Under the pieces are notes generated by a model that was given only the letters and a program-made list of their open reading frames with translations, did not search any database and was not told where the DNA came from. A program made the translations under genes and the position numbers. Of a stretch of 39,149 nt of DNA, positions 23,682 to 31,438 are shown piece by piece (within the stretch, counting starts at the first letter, position 1; each line of letters begins with the position of its first letter). The stretch comes from Pseudomonas putida. GTDB lineage: Bacteria; Pseudomonadota; Gammaproteobacteria; Pseudomonadales; Pseudomonadaceae. The stretch lies in assembly GCF_028682175.1 (NCBI RefSeq), contig NZ_JANHKS010000051.1:1-39149 (forward strand), given 5' to 3'.

Positions 23682-25751
23682 TCAGTTGGTTTTCGGGAAG
23701 GCCTGGAATGGCGCTTCCTTGTCGCTGCGTTCTTTCTTGATCCAGGCGGCGCGGCCGACCTTGATCGCGTAGAACAGGATGCTCAGCACCACGAACAGGA
23801 ACAGAGTGGTCAGCGCCGCGTTGGTGTACGCGTTGAAGATCACATGCTGCATCTGGTCGGCGGTCTTGGCCGGGGCCAGGATCTGACCGGCGTCAGCCGC
23901 CGCGCTGTATTTCTTCGCCAGCGCCAGGAAACCAACGGCCGGGCTTGGGTCGAACAGTTTGATGAAGCCCGCAGTCACTGTGCAGATCAACAGCCAGGAG
24001 GCCGGCAGGATCGTGACCCAGACGTACTGCTGACGCTTCATCTTGATCAGTACAACCGTGGCCAGCATCAGCGCGATACCCGCCAGCATCTGGTTGGAGA
24101 TGCCGAACAGCGGCCACAGGGTGTTGATGCCACCCAGCGGATCGATCACGCCCTGGTACAGCAGATAACCCCACAGCGCCACGCAACCACCGGTGCCGAT
24201 GGCGTTGGCAGTCCAGGACTCGGTGCGTTTGAGCGAAGGCACGAAGCTGCCGAGCAGGTCCTGCAGCATGAAGCGACCGGCACGGGTACCGGCGTCAACG
24301 GCCGTCAGGATGAACAGCGCTTCGAACAGGATCGCGAAGTGGTACCAGAACGCCATGGTGTCCTGACCAGGGAAGGCCTGATGCAGGATCTGCGCGATAC
24401 CGACGGCCAGGGTCGGCGCACCACCGGCACGGGCCAGTACGGTGTTCTCACCAATTTCCTTGGCCACGGCGGTCAGTTGATCCGGGGTGATGACAAAGCC
24501 CCAACTGCTGACCATCTGTGCAACCGCGTTGACGTCACCGCCGACAATCGCCGCCGGGCTGTTCATCGCGAAGTAGATGCCTGGCTCGATCACCGAAGCC
24601 GCCACCATCGCCATGATCGCCACGAACGACTCCATAAGCATGCCGCCGTAACCGATGTAACGGGCGTTGACTTCGTTATCCAGCAGTTTCGGCGTAGTAC
24701 CCGACGAAATCAGCGCATGGAAGCCCGACACCGCACCACAGGCGATGGTGATGAACAGGAACGGGAACAGGGTGCCTTTCCACACCGGTCCGGAACCGTC
24801 TGTGAACTGGGTCAGGGCTGGCATTTTCAGCTCAGGCGCCAGAATCAGGATGCCGATGGCCAGGGCGACGATGGTGCCGATCTTCAGGAAGGTCGAAAGG
24901 TAGTCGCGCGGTGCCAGTACCAGCCAGACCGGCAGCATGGCCGCAACGAAGCCGTAGCCCACCAGCAGCCAGGTGATCTGCACGCCGGTGAAGGTGAACA
25001 CCGGTGCCCACTCAGGGCTTGCAGCGACATGGCCACCGATCCAGATCGACAGCAGCAGCAAGACCACGCCAATCACCGAAATTTCACCGATACGGCCCGG
25101 GCGGATGAAGCGCATGTACACGCCCATGAACATCGCGATCGGGATGGTCGCCATGACAGTGAACATGCCCCACGGGCTCTCGGCCAGGGCCTTGACCACG
25201 ATCAGCGCCAGCACCGCAAGGATGATGATCATGATCAGGAAGCAGCCAAACAGGGCGATGGTGCCCGGGATGCGGCCCATTTCCTCGCGGACCATGTCGC
25301 CCAGCGAACGGCCGTTACGGCGAGTGGAGAGGAACAGGATCATGAAGTCCTGCACGGCACCGGCCAGTACAACGCCGGCAATCAGCCAGAGGGTGCCGGG
25401 CAGGTAGCCCATCTGCGCAGCCAGCACCGGACCGACCAGCGGGCCTGCCCCGGCAATGGCAGCAAAATGGTGGCCGAAAAGAATGTGTTTGTTGGTCGGA
25501 ACGTAATCAAGACCGTCATTGTTGAGCACGGCAGGCGTGGCCCGGTTCGGGTCCAATTGCATGACGCGCGATGCGATGAACAGGCTGTAGTAACGATAGG
25601 CAACCAGGTAGATAGCGACCGCAGCGACCACGATCCAGAGTGCGTTGATTGCCTCTCCCCGACGCAATGCAACCACCCCCAGGGCCCAGGCCCCGAGAAT
25701 CGCAACAATCAGCCAGGGCACATGGCGCAGCAGACTATTATTGTTTTTCAT
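23682..25751 (-). CDS. cstA: CstA/BtsT-family pyruvate or peptide carrier
   Basis: A 689-residue inner-membrane protein with about 16-18 helices. The conserved N-terminal block is present (NKHILFGHHFAAIAGAGPLV near 87-106, then GPVLAAQMGYLPGTLW), followed by FHALISSGTTPKLL. E. coli relatives are carbon-starvation or pyruvate-induced carriers: BtsT imports pyruvate with H+, CstA pyruvate and perhaps peptides. The ybdD and CobW-type genes downstream repeat the E. coli yjiY(btsT)-yjiX-yjiA order. The ribosome site is weak (GGAAAT). A btsT label would also be justified; the substrate cannot be read from sequence. Confidence 0.9.
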   Translation of the reverse strand: MKNNNSLLRHVPWLIVAILGAWALGVVALRRGEAINALWIVVAAVAIYLVAYRYYSLFIASRVMQLDPNRATPAVLNNDGLDYVPTNKHILFGHHFAAIAGAGPLVGPVLAAQMGYLPGTLWLIAGVVLAGAVQDFMILFLSTRRNGRSLGDMVREEMGRIPGTIALFGCFLIMIIILAVLALIVVKALAESPWGMFTVMATIPIAMFMGVYMRFIRPGRIGEISVIGVVLLLLSIWIGGHVAASPEWAPVFTFTGVQITWLLVGYGFVAAMLPVWLVLAPRDYLSTFLKIGTIVALAIGILILAPELKMPALTQFTDGSGPVWKGTLFPFLFITIACGAVSGFHALISSGTTPKLLDNEVNARYIGYGGMLMESFVAIMAMVAASVIEPGIYFAMNSPAAIVGGDVNAVAQMVSSWGFVITPDQLTAVAKEIGENTVLARAGGAPTLAVGIAQILHQAFPGQDTMAFWYHFAILFEALFILTAVDAGTRAGRFMLQDLLGSFVPSLKRTESWTANAIGTGGCVALWGYLLYQGVIDPLGGINTLWPLFGISNQMLAGIALMLATVVLIKMKRQQYVWVTILPASWLLICTVTAGFIKLFDPSPAVGFLALAKKYSAAADAGQILAPAKTADQMQHVIFNAYTNAALTTLFLFVVLSILFYAIKVGRAAWIKKERSDKEAPFQAFPKTN

Positions 25752-25846
25752 TTTTTATTTCCAACTGAGTGGACTTGTTTTGAACGGCCTATTGAGTTTA
25801 GCGCCGCTGAAGCGAAAGGCCACCCCCACAATGGTCTAGCGCCGGA

Positions 25847-25863
25847 TTTGACCTATAGTCAAA
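25847..25863. promoter_or_regulatory. perfect palindrome over the mapZ -10 region
   Basis: TTTGAC-CTATA-GTCAAA is a 17-bp perfect palindrome 22 bp upstream of the mapZ start codon. It overlaps TATAGT (25854-25859), a good -10 box. It resembles an Anr/Fnr site but has 5 rather than 4 central bases between TTGAC and GTCAA, so a different regulator is likely. Confidence 0.55.
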
Positions 25864-25885
25864 ACATCCAAGGAGAAGTCGACTC

Positions 25886-26254
25886 ATGACAGATTCCCAC
25901 GAAGAGCGTCGCCGTTTTAAACGTATCTCGTTCGATGCCAAGACCGAACTGACCCAAGGCCCGAAAAGCTGGCCGGTGCATTTGATCGATCTGTCACTCA
26001 AAGGACTTTTGATCGAACGCCCTTCGCCCTGGCAGGGCAATCCGGATGAGCCCTTCATTGTCGATATCCATTTGAACGTCGATATCGACGTGCGCATGGA
26101 AGTGCGCCTGACCCACGACGATCACAATCACCTGGGTTTTGTCTGCGAACACATCGGGCTGGAATCGGTGACGCACTTGCGGCGGCTGATCGAGCTGAAC
26201 CTGGCCGATCCTGCGGAGCTCGAGCGGGAGTTGGCGGCGTTGATCGAGGTGTGA
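25886..26254 (+). CDS. mapZ: PilZ-domain c-di-GMP receptor MapZ
   Basis: A 122-residue single PilZ domain. Both c-di-GMP-binding motifs are present: RRxxR-type RRRFKR at residues 8-13 and DLSLKG (D35-x-S37-xx-G40). Length and neighbours (cstA on one side, convergent radA on the other) match P. aeruginosa PA4608, MapZ, which on binding c-di-GMP blocks the chemoreceptor methyltransferase CheR1 and so changes motility. The sequence shows the ligand sites; the CheR partner is inferred from the homolog. AGGAGA stands 9 nt before ATG. A palindrome overlaps its probable -10. Confidence 0.9.
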   Translation: MTDSHEERRRFKRISFDAKTELTQGPKSWPVHLIDLSLKGLLIERPSPWQGNPDEPFIVDIHLNVDIDVRMEVRLTHDDHNHLGFVCEHIGLESVTHLRRLIELNLADPAELERELAALIEV

Positions 26255-26264
26255 GCAATACCAC

Positions 26265-26353
26265 TGTAGGAGCGCGCTTGCCCGCGATTGCGGTGTGTCT
26301 GAAACATCAATGTTGTCTGACACACCGCAATCGCGGGCAAGCGCGCTCCTACA
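26265..26353. repeat. REP doublet with a 35-bp perfect stem
   Basis: Arms 26265-26299 and 26319-26353 are perfect 35-bp reverse complements with a 19-nt loop, the longest in the window. The pairing runs past the REP unit through GATTGCGGTGTGTC. It lies between the convergent mapZ and radA genes and may act as a terminator or mRNA 3'-end stabiliser for both. Confidence 0.94.
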
Positions 26354-26373
26354 AGGGTTGCGGCCGCCAGGTG

Positions 26374-27744
26374 CTACTCCTCGAACAACGCATCCAGCGC
26401 CTGATCGAGCCGGGTCACGGCGATCACGGTCAGGCCTGGCGGAGATTCCTTCGGCGCATTGCCCTTGGGCACGATGGCGCGTTTGAAGCCGTGCTTGGCG
26501 GCCTCTTTCAATCGCTCCTGCCCGCTCGGCACCGGCCTTACTTCACCCGACAGCCCCACCTCGCCGAACACCAGCAGGTCACCCGGCAGCGCGCGATTGC
26601 GCAGGCTCGACATCACGGCGGCCATCAAGGCCAGGTCAGATGCCGTTTCCAGCACCTTCACCCCGCCGACCACGTTGAGAAACACGTCCTGATCGTGGGT
26701 CGGAATGCCGCCATGGCGATGCAGAACCGCCAGCAGCATCGCCAGGCGGTTCTGATCCAGGCCCAGGGTCACCCGACGCGGGTTGGACAGGTGACTGTCA
26801 TCCACCAGCGCCTGCACCTCCACCAGCATCGGCCGGGTGCCTTCCCACGTGGCCATGACCACGCTGCCTGCAACGGCTTCCTGCGCACGGGTCAGAAAGA
26901 TCGCCGACGGGTTGGAGACTTCTTTCAGGCCCTTGTCAGTCATGCCGAACACACCCAGTTCGTTGACCGCGCCGAAGCGGTTCTTCACCGCCCGCAACAG
27001 GCGAAGACGACCGTCCGATTCACCCTCGAAATACAGCACGGTGTCGACCATGTGTTCGAGTACGCGAGGCCCGGCCAGTGCGCCCTCCTTGGTCACGTGG
27101 CCTACCAGGAAAATCGCCGTGCCGCTCTGCTTGGCGTAGCGCACCAGCAGAGCTGCGCTTTCACGCACTTGCGAGACGCCGCCCGGCGCCGATTGCAGTT
27201 GCTCGGTGAAGATGGTCTGGATCGAGTCGATGACCATGACCTTGGGCTTCTCGACCCGGGCCGTGGCGATGATGCTCTCGATGCTGGTTTCGGTCATGAC
27301 CCGCAGCTTGTCCTGGGGCAGGCCGAGGCGCCGGGCGCGCATGGCGACCTGTTGCTGCGATTCCTCGCCGGTCACGTACAGCGCGGGCATGCGTTCGGCG
27401 ATGGCGCAGAGGGTCTGCAGCAGGATGGTCGATTTGCCGATGCCGGGATCGCCGCCGATCAGCACCACCGAGCCGTCCACCAGGCCGCCGCCCAGCACCC
27501 GGTCAAGCTCGGCCGAGTTGGTGGAGAAGCGCGGAATCTCTTCGACGCTGACTTCGGCCAGGGTCTTGATCTGCGCCTGCTGGCCGGTCCAGCCCGAGCG
27601 ACCGCTGGGGGGCGCTGCGCCGCCGCTTTCGATCATGGTCTCGGTCAGCGTGTTCCACGCGCCGCATTCGCCACACTGCCCCGCCCACTTGGGAAAGGTC
27701 GCGCCGCACTCGGTGCAGCCATACATGCGTTTGGCCTTGGCCAT
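26374..27744 (-). CDS. radA: DNA repair protein RadA
   Basis: A 456-residue RecA-like branch-migration helicase that processes recombination intermediates. Seen in order: C4 zinc finger (YGCTECGATF then CGECGAW) in the first 35 residues, Walker A GGDPGIGKST near 88-97, Walker B VMVIDSIQT, the RadA motif KNRFG near 250, and a C-terminal Lon-protease-like domain. The ATG at 27744 starts MAKAKRMYGC, the usual RadA beginning; the upstream in-frame ATG at 27771 adds nine unlikely residues. Convergent with mapZ and divergent from mscL, as in P. aeruginosa. Confidence 0.96.
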   Translation of the reverse strand: MAKAKRMYGCTECGATFPKWAGQCGECGAWNTLTETMIESGGAAPPSGRSGWTGQQAQIKTLAEVSVEEIPRFSTNSAELDRVLGGGLVDGSVVLIGGDPGIGKSTILLQTLCAIAERMPALYVTGEESQQQVAMRARRLGLPQDKLRVMTETSIESIIATARVEKPKVMVIDSIQTIFTEQLQSAPGGVSQVRESAALLVRYAKQSGTAIFLVGHVTKEGALAGPRVLEHMVDTVLYFEGESDGRLRLLRAVKNRFGAVNELGVFGMTDKGLKEVSNPSAIFLTRAQEAVAGSVVMATWEGTRPMLVEVQALVDDSHLSNPRRVTLGLDQNRLAMLLAVLHRHGGIPTHDQDVFLNVVGGVKVLETASDLALMAAVMSSLRNRALPGDLLVFGEVGLSGEVRPVPSGQERLKEAAKHGFKRAIVPKGNAPKESPPGLTVIAVTRLDQALDALFEE

Positions 27745-27940
27745 GGAACCCCCGCCGCAAAAAAGGGCCAATCATACCTCATGGCCAGAAACCCGGTGGA
27801 ATGCGGCTCGTGACGAGGTTTTGCACGCAATCGGATAAAACTTCCACGTACAGACCCGGTCGATTGCAGGGATTACGCGAGATGCGTGTAGCTGTCATAC
27901 ACTGCATCCACCACCCTCATCTGTAACAAAGGAATACACC

Positions 27941-28390
27941 ATGAGCGTACTAAGCGAGTTCAAAGCCTTTGCCGTCAAAGGAAACGTGGTCGACATGGCC
28001 GTCGGTATCATCATTGGCGCGGCATTCGGCAAGATCGTTTCGTCGTTCGTCGGCGATGTAATCATGCCGCCCCTGGGGCTGCTGATTGGCGGCGTGGACT
28101 TCAGTGATCTGGCGATCACGTTGCGAGGCGCGGAAGGAACGGCCCCGGCAGTGGTACTGGCCTACGGCAAATTCATCCAGACCGTGATCGACTTCATCAT
28201 CGTGGCGTTCGCCATTTTCATGGGTGTGAAGGCGATCAACCGCCTCAAACGCGAAGAAGCCAAGGCCCCGACCGTGCCACCCGTTCCGACCCCACAGGAA
28301 ACCCTGCTGACCGAAATCCGCGACCTGCTCAAAGAGCAGAACAGCAAACCGGCGGCACCGATTCAGGTCAATCCTGATCGGTTGGTATGA
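27941..28390 (+). CDS. mscL: large-conductance mechanosensitive channel
   Basis: A 149-residue inner-membrane channel that opens under membrane tension to release solutes on osmotic downshock. Seen: the N-terminal amphipathic helix and TM1 (MSVLSEFKAFAVKGNVVDMA, then VGIIIGAAFGKIVSSFVGDV), the periplasmic loop, TM2 (FIIVAFAIFMGVKAINRL near 84-101) and a C-terminal helix (EIRDLLKEQ). It is slightly longer than E. coli MscL (136) because of a proline-rich linker and a tail. AAGGA lies 7 nt before ATG. Confidence 0.96.
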   Translation: MSVLSEFKAFAVKGNVVDMAVGIIIGAAFGKIVSSFVGDVIMPPLGLLIGGVDFSDLAITLRGAEGTAPAVVLAYGKFIQTVIDFIIVAFAIFMGVKAINRLKREEAKAPTVPPVPTPQETLLTEIRDLLKEQNSKPAAPIQVNPDRLV

Positions 28391-28445
28391 CATCCCCCTT
28401 TGCCGCGTAGCAGGGTGTTTGCAGAATCTGTGTCTGCCCACTGAT

Positions 28446-28514
28446 CCGTAGCAGCACGGCTTGCCGGCGGGGGCGTCCTTGAAATCCCCCCGCCGGCAAG
28501 CCATGCTGCTACGG
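28446..28514. repeat. REP doublet, GTAGCAGCACGGCTTGCCGG type
   Basis: Arms 28446-28473 and 28487-28514 are inverted over 28 bp with one mismatch and a short 13-nt spacer. It lies between the convergent mscL and fpr genes and ends 16 bp before the fpr stop. Confidence 0.92.
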
Positions 28515-28529
28515 GGGGGAGCGGCGGCT

Positions 28530-29306
28530 TTACCAATAATTCTCGACCGCGATCTGCCCCGGCTTGCGGTTCAGGGCCAGGCGCATGTCGCGGGTCTTGA
28601 GCAGCGCGCGGGTGTCTTCGATCATCTGCGGGTTGCCGCATATCATCACTCGCGAATGTTCAGGCGTCAGTTCCACGCCCGCCACTCGCTCCAGCTCCCC
28701 GTTCTCGATCAACGTGGTAATACGCCCATGCAACGCGCCGGGGTGTTCTTCGCGGGTCACCGTGGCGATGAACTGGAACTTGTGGGCGTATTCGGCCAGG
28801 TATTCGCGCCGGGTCAGCTCGGCGATCAGCTCCTGATACGCCAGCTCCGCCGCCTCGCGCACGCTGTACACCAGAATGATGCGCTCGAACTTTTCCCAGA
28901 CTTCGAAGTTCTGCAGAATCGACAGGAACGGCGCTACGCCAGTGCCTGTGGATAACATCCACAAATCACGGCCATCGGTGAAACGGTCCAGGGTCAGGTA
29001 GCCGGTGGCCTGCTTTTCCACCATCAGCGTGTCGCCCGCACGCAGGCGGCTCAGTTCGCTGGTGAACTCGCCACCCGGCACCACAATCGAGAAGAAATCC
29101 AGGTACTCGTCGAACGGCGACGACACCACCGAATACGCCCGCCACACGGTGCTGCCGTCGGCCTTGGTCACGCCCAGGCGCGCGAACTGGCCTGCGGTGA
29201 AGCGAAAGCCGGCATCACGGGTCGTGCGCAGGGTGAACAGGCTGGGGGTCAGCGGCGTGACGTCGAGCAGCGTTTGCCGGGTGAATTTCTCTGCACTGGC
29301 GTTCAT
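28530..29306 (-). CDS. fpr: ferredoxin/flavodoxin--NADP+ reductase
   Basis: A 258-residue bacterial FNR. The FAD-binding part has GQFARLGV and the RxYS motif in WRAYSVVSSP near 62-71. The NADP part has STGTGVAPFLSIL near 118-130 and CGNPQMI. The C-terminal tail ends VENYW. It passes electrons between NADPH and ferredoxin or flavodoxin and is part of oxidative-stress defence in pseudomonads. Start 29306 follows GGAG by 6 nt. Its position next to mscL matches P. aeruginosa PA4615 (FprB-like); the paralogue PA3397 is the better-studied FprA. A 10-bp palindrome GATTGCAATC (29326-29335) lies in the 5' leader. Confidence 0.88.
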   Translation of the reverse strand: MNASAEKFTRQTLLDVTPLTPSLFTLRTTRDAGFRFTAGQFARLGVTKADGSTVWRAYSVVSSPFDEYLDFFSIVVPGGEFTSELSRLRAGDTLMVEKQATGYLTLDRFTDGRDLWMLSTGTGVAPFLSILQNFEVWEKFERIILVYSVREAAELAYQELIAELTRREYLAEYAHKFQFIATVTREEHPGALHGRITTLIENGELERVAGVELTPEHSRVMICGNPQMIEDTRALLKTRDMRLALNRKPGQIAVENYW

Positions 29307-29631
29307 GGGCGCTCCGGGCTCCTTCGATTGCAATCAATACGCTCAGTGTCCCGCAAACCGACGGTTATAAACACCGCGGGTTTGTAGTGGTATCGGCAAA
29401 TCCGTGGCGCGGCTTTTAGAGTATTTCGCGATAGGCGTTATCGCGAAGGCGTCGCAGGCCCGCAGCAAAACGCCTGCAAGCAACTGATTTAAAAGAAATT
29501 ACTAAATACATCCATTCATTGCGTCGTGATGCAGGCTGGCCGGCACCCTGCGAACACCCCGTCATCCACTGGCATCCTTTCCTAGACTTCATCCAGAAAG
29601 GGATCTGACGAAGCGCGCATGGAGGCTGGCC
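29307..29631. other. divergent fpr/luxR-type intergenic region
   Basis: A 325-bp gap without a gene. It carries GATTGCAATC (29326-29335) and the strong palindrome TTCGCGATA-N5-TATCGCGAA (29425-29447) described separately. GGAGG near 29623 is the ribosome site of the HTH gene. Confidence 0.5.
29425..29447. promoter_or_regulatory. perfect 9-bp palindrome between fpr and the LuxR-type gene
   Basis: TTCGCGATA and TATCGCGAA pair perfectly around GGCGT. It lies 119 bp upstream of fpr and 185 bp upstream of the HTH gene and has no T run, so an operator is more likely than a terminator. Confidence 0.5.
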
Positions 29632-29868
29632 ATGGAACACCTGAGTACGAATATCGCGGTCCAATCACACGACTACAAAGGCCTGACGCTTCGGGAGGTT
29701 GAAGTGCTCAAATGGTCGGCCGAGGGCAAGACCGCCGCGGAAGTGGCGATCATTCTGGATGTGAAGCTGCGCACGGTGAACTTCCACATCGGCAGCGCCA
29801 TGCGCAAGATCGGCGTGCGCAACAAGACATCGGCAGTCGTCCACGCCGCGCTGCATGGGCTCTTCTAG
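29632..29868 (+). CDS. LuxR-type HTH protein without a sensor domain
   Basis: A 78-residue protein that is almost only a LuxR (GerE-type) DNA-binding domain: LTLREVEVLKWSAEGKTAAE, VAIILDVKLRTVNFHI, GSAMRKIGVRNKTSAV. It is most like the C-terminal HTH of autoinducer-type LuxR proteins (LasR/SdiA style), but has only about 18 residues before the HTH and no room for a ligand or receiver domain. GGAGG is 6 nt before the ATG, so the short start is genuine. Function unknown; it may act constitutively, or form mixed dimers with full-length relatives. Confidence 0.85.
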   Translation: MEHLSTNIAVQSHDYKGLTLREVEVLKWSAEGKTAAEVAIILDVKLRTVNFHIGSAMRKIGVRNKTSAVVHAALHGLF

Positions 29869-30022
29869 CCGGGATGCGGACGCATTCGCCGACCCATAAA
29901 AACCTCAGGTACAGGCAGCGGAAAACACGTAAAATCGCCGATTTCGCGAGTCACCCAGCGCGGCATGATGTCATGCCGCGCACTGCTTGATCGCGTCGTC
30001 AACGAATGGAAATACCCTGCCC

Positions 30023-31147
30023 ATGCCCCTGCTTACCACGCCTTTCGCCCAGCTCGACCTGATTCGCCAGCCCGAGCAGTCGGATGAACCGTTGCAGGCC
30101 TTCGATGCGGCCGACGAGTACCTGCTCAACCACGTGGCCGAGCATGGCCTGACGTTGCAGACCCGGGTGCTGATCCTCAACGACAACTTCGGCGCACTGG
30201 CGGCGAGCCTCGCGCCCCACGCAAGCGTGTTCAGCAGTACTGACTCGTTCCTGGGCGTCCAGGCGCTGGAGAAAAACCTCGCCCGTAACGGCCAGGTCTT
30301 CGATGCCGTGCCGGTGATTCCGGCGAGCGAGCCGCTGGTCGGGCCCTTCGACTGGGTTTTGATCCGCGTGCCGAAAACCCTGGCACTGCTGGAAGAACAA
30401 CTGATTCGCCTGCAAGGCCAACTGGCCCCGGATGCCAGGGTAGTCGCGGCAGGCATGATCAAACACCTGCCACGCTCGGCCGGTGAGCTGATGGAAGAGT
30501 ACATCGGCCCGGTGCAGGCCTCGCTTGCCGTGAAGAAAGCCCGGCTGCTGTTCTGCACCCCTGAAGCCAAGCCGTTTCAAGCATCGCCCTTCCCGACCCG
30601 CTACACCCTGGATGAGCCGAAGATCGAGCTGGTCAACCACGCCAACGTCTTCTGTCGCGACGGCCTGGACATCGGCACCCGAGCGTTCCTGCCGCATCTG
30701 CCGAAAAACCTCGGCAATGCCCGGGTGGCGGACCTGGGCTGCGGCAACGGCGTGCTGGCGATTGCCAGCGCACTGGCCAACCCCGACGCGCAGTACACGC
30801 TGGTGGATGAGTCGTACATGGCGGTGCAATCGGCCCGGGAAAACTGGCGGCTGGCGCTGGGGGAGCGTGAGGCGGTGATTCGCGCGGGCGATGGCCTGGC
30901 GGGTCAGGAAGAGGATTCGCTGGACGTGGTGCTGTGCAATCCGCCGTTCCATCAGCAGCAAGTGGTGGGCGATTTCCTGGCCTGGCGCATGTTCCAGCAG
31001 GCGCGCTCGGCGCTGGTCACCGGCGGCGCGCTGTACATCGTCGGCAACCGGCACCTGGGCTACCACGCCAAGCTGGCGCGGCTGTTCCGTGGGGTAGAGC
31101 AAGTGGCGGCGACGCCGAAGTTCGTGATTCTCAAGGCCCGCAAGTAA
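30023..31147 (+). CDS. rlmG: 23S rRNA (guanine-1835-N2)-methyltransferase
   Basis: A 374-residue protein with two methyltransferase-like halves, as in RlmG/RsmC. The N-terminal half is degenerate (PLQAFDAADEYLLNHV near 23-38 matches the RlmG N-terminus). The C-terminal half has the AdoMet loop DLGCGNGVLAIA, VDESYMAVQSARENW and the catalytic NPPFHQQ. Length (E. coli RlmG 378, RsmC 343) and the segment NVFCRDGLDIGTRAFLPHLP favour RlmG. The ATG at 30023 fits the family N-terminus better than a TTG at 29987. No ribosome site is obvious. Confidence 0.9.
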   Translation: MPLLTTPFAQLDLIRQPEQSDEPLQAFDAADEYLLNHVAEHGLTLQTRVLILNDNFGALAASLAPHASVFSSTDSFLGVQALEKNLARNGQVFDAVPVIPASEPLVGPFDWVLIRVPKTLALLEEQLIRLQGQLAPDARVVAAGMIKHLPRSAGELMEEYIGPVQASLAVKKARLLFCTPEAKPFQASPFPTRYTLDEPKIELVNHANVFCRDGLDIGTRAFLPHLPKNLGNARVADLGCGNGVLAIASALANPDAQYTLVDESYMAVQSARENWRLALGEREAVIRAGDGLAGQEEDSLDVVLCNPPFHQQQVVGDFLAWRMFQQARSALVTGGALYIVGNRHLGYHAKLARLFRGVEQVAATPKFVILKARK

Positions 31148-31161
31148 CCCCACCCCACAAC

Positions 31162-31248
31162 GTAGGAGCGCGCTTGCCCGCGACGCCGGTGTGTCAGTCA
31201 ACTAACATGTGATTGACTCTACGCCGTCGCGGGCAAGCGCGCTCCTAC
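31162..31248. repeat. REP doublet, GTAGGAGCGCGCTTGCCC type
   Basis: Arms 31162-31185 and 31225-31248 are perfect 24-bp reverse complements. The spacer has an inner hairpin AGTCAA/TTGACT and GGTGTGTCAG at 31188. It lies between the convergent rlmG and cio operon and ends 12 bp before the stop of the small cio gene. Confidence 0.93.
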
Positions 31249-31260
31249 AGGGTGGGTTGA

Positions 31261-31428
31261 TCAGTGGGTTTTCATCCCCGCCGCTGTCATGAACATCCGC
31301 AGCAGGCTGGCGACGACGAACAACGCCAGCACACTGCCTGTCCAGATCACCACCAGCCAGCCAAGCCGCTGCCAGAGCGGCTTTTTCACAGCCGCATCGT
31401 CTTCATTCAGAGAATCCTTGCCGGTCAT
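31261..31428 (-). CDS. small membrane protein of the cio operon (DUF2474-like)
   Basis: A 55-codon ORF below the usual size cut-off. It begins MTGKDSLNEDDAAVKKPLWQ, then a single predicted membrane helix of about 22 residues (LGWLVVIWTGSVLALFVVAS), then LLRMFMTAAGMKTH and TGA. GAGGA lies 7 nt before the ATG and overlaps the cioB stop codon (TGAGGA), so translation is probably coupled. Position, length and the PLWQRLGW start of the helix match the DUF2474 family that accompanies cyanide-insensitive bd-type oxidases. By analogy with CydX it may stabilise the oxidase or its haems; that is inference. Confidence 0.85.
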   Translation of the reverse strand: MTGKDSLNEDDAAVKKPLWQRLGWLVVIWTGSVLALFVVASLLRMFMTAAGMKTH

Positions 31429-31438
31429 CGCCGCGTCC

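Noticed and set aside
23844..25889. 681-residue plus-strand ORF opposite cstA
   Set aside because: Translation is rich in His, Gln, Arg and Asp, typical of the antisense of membrane-protein codons.
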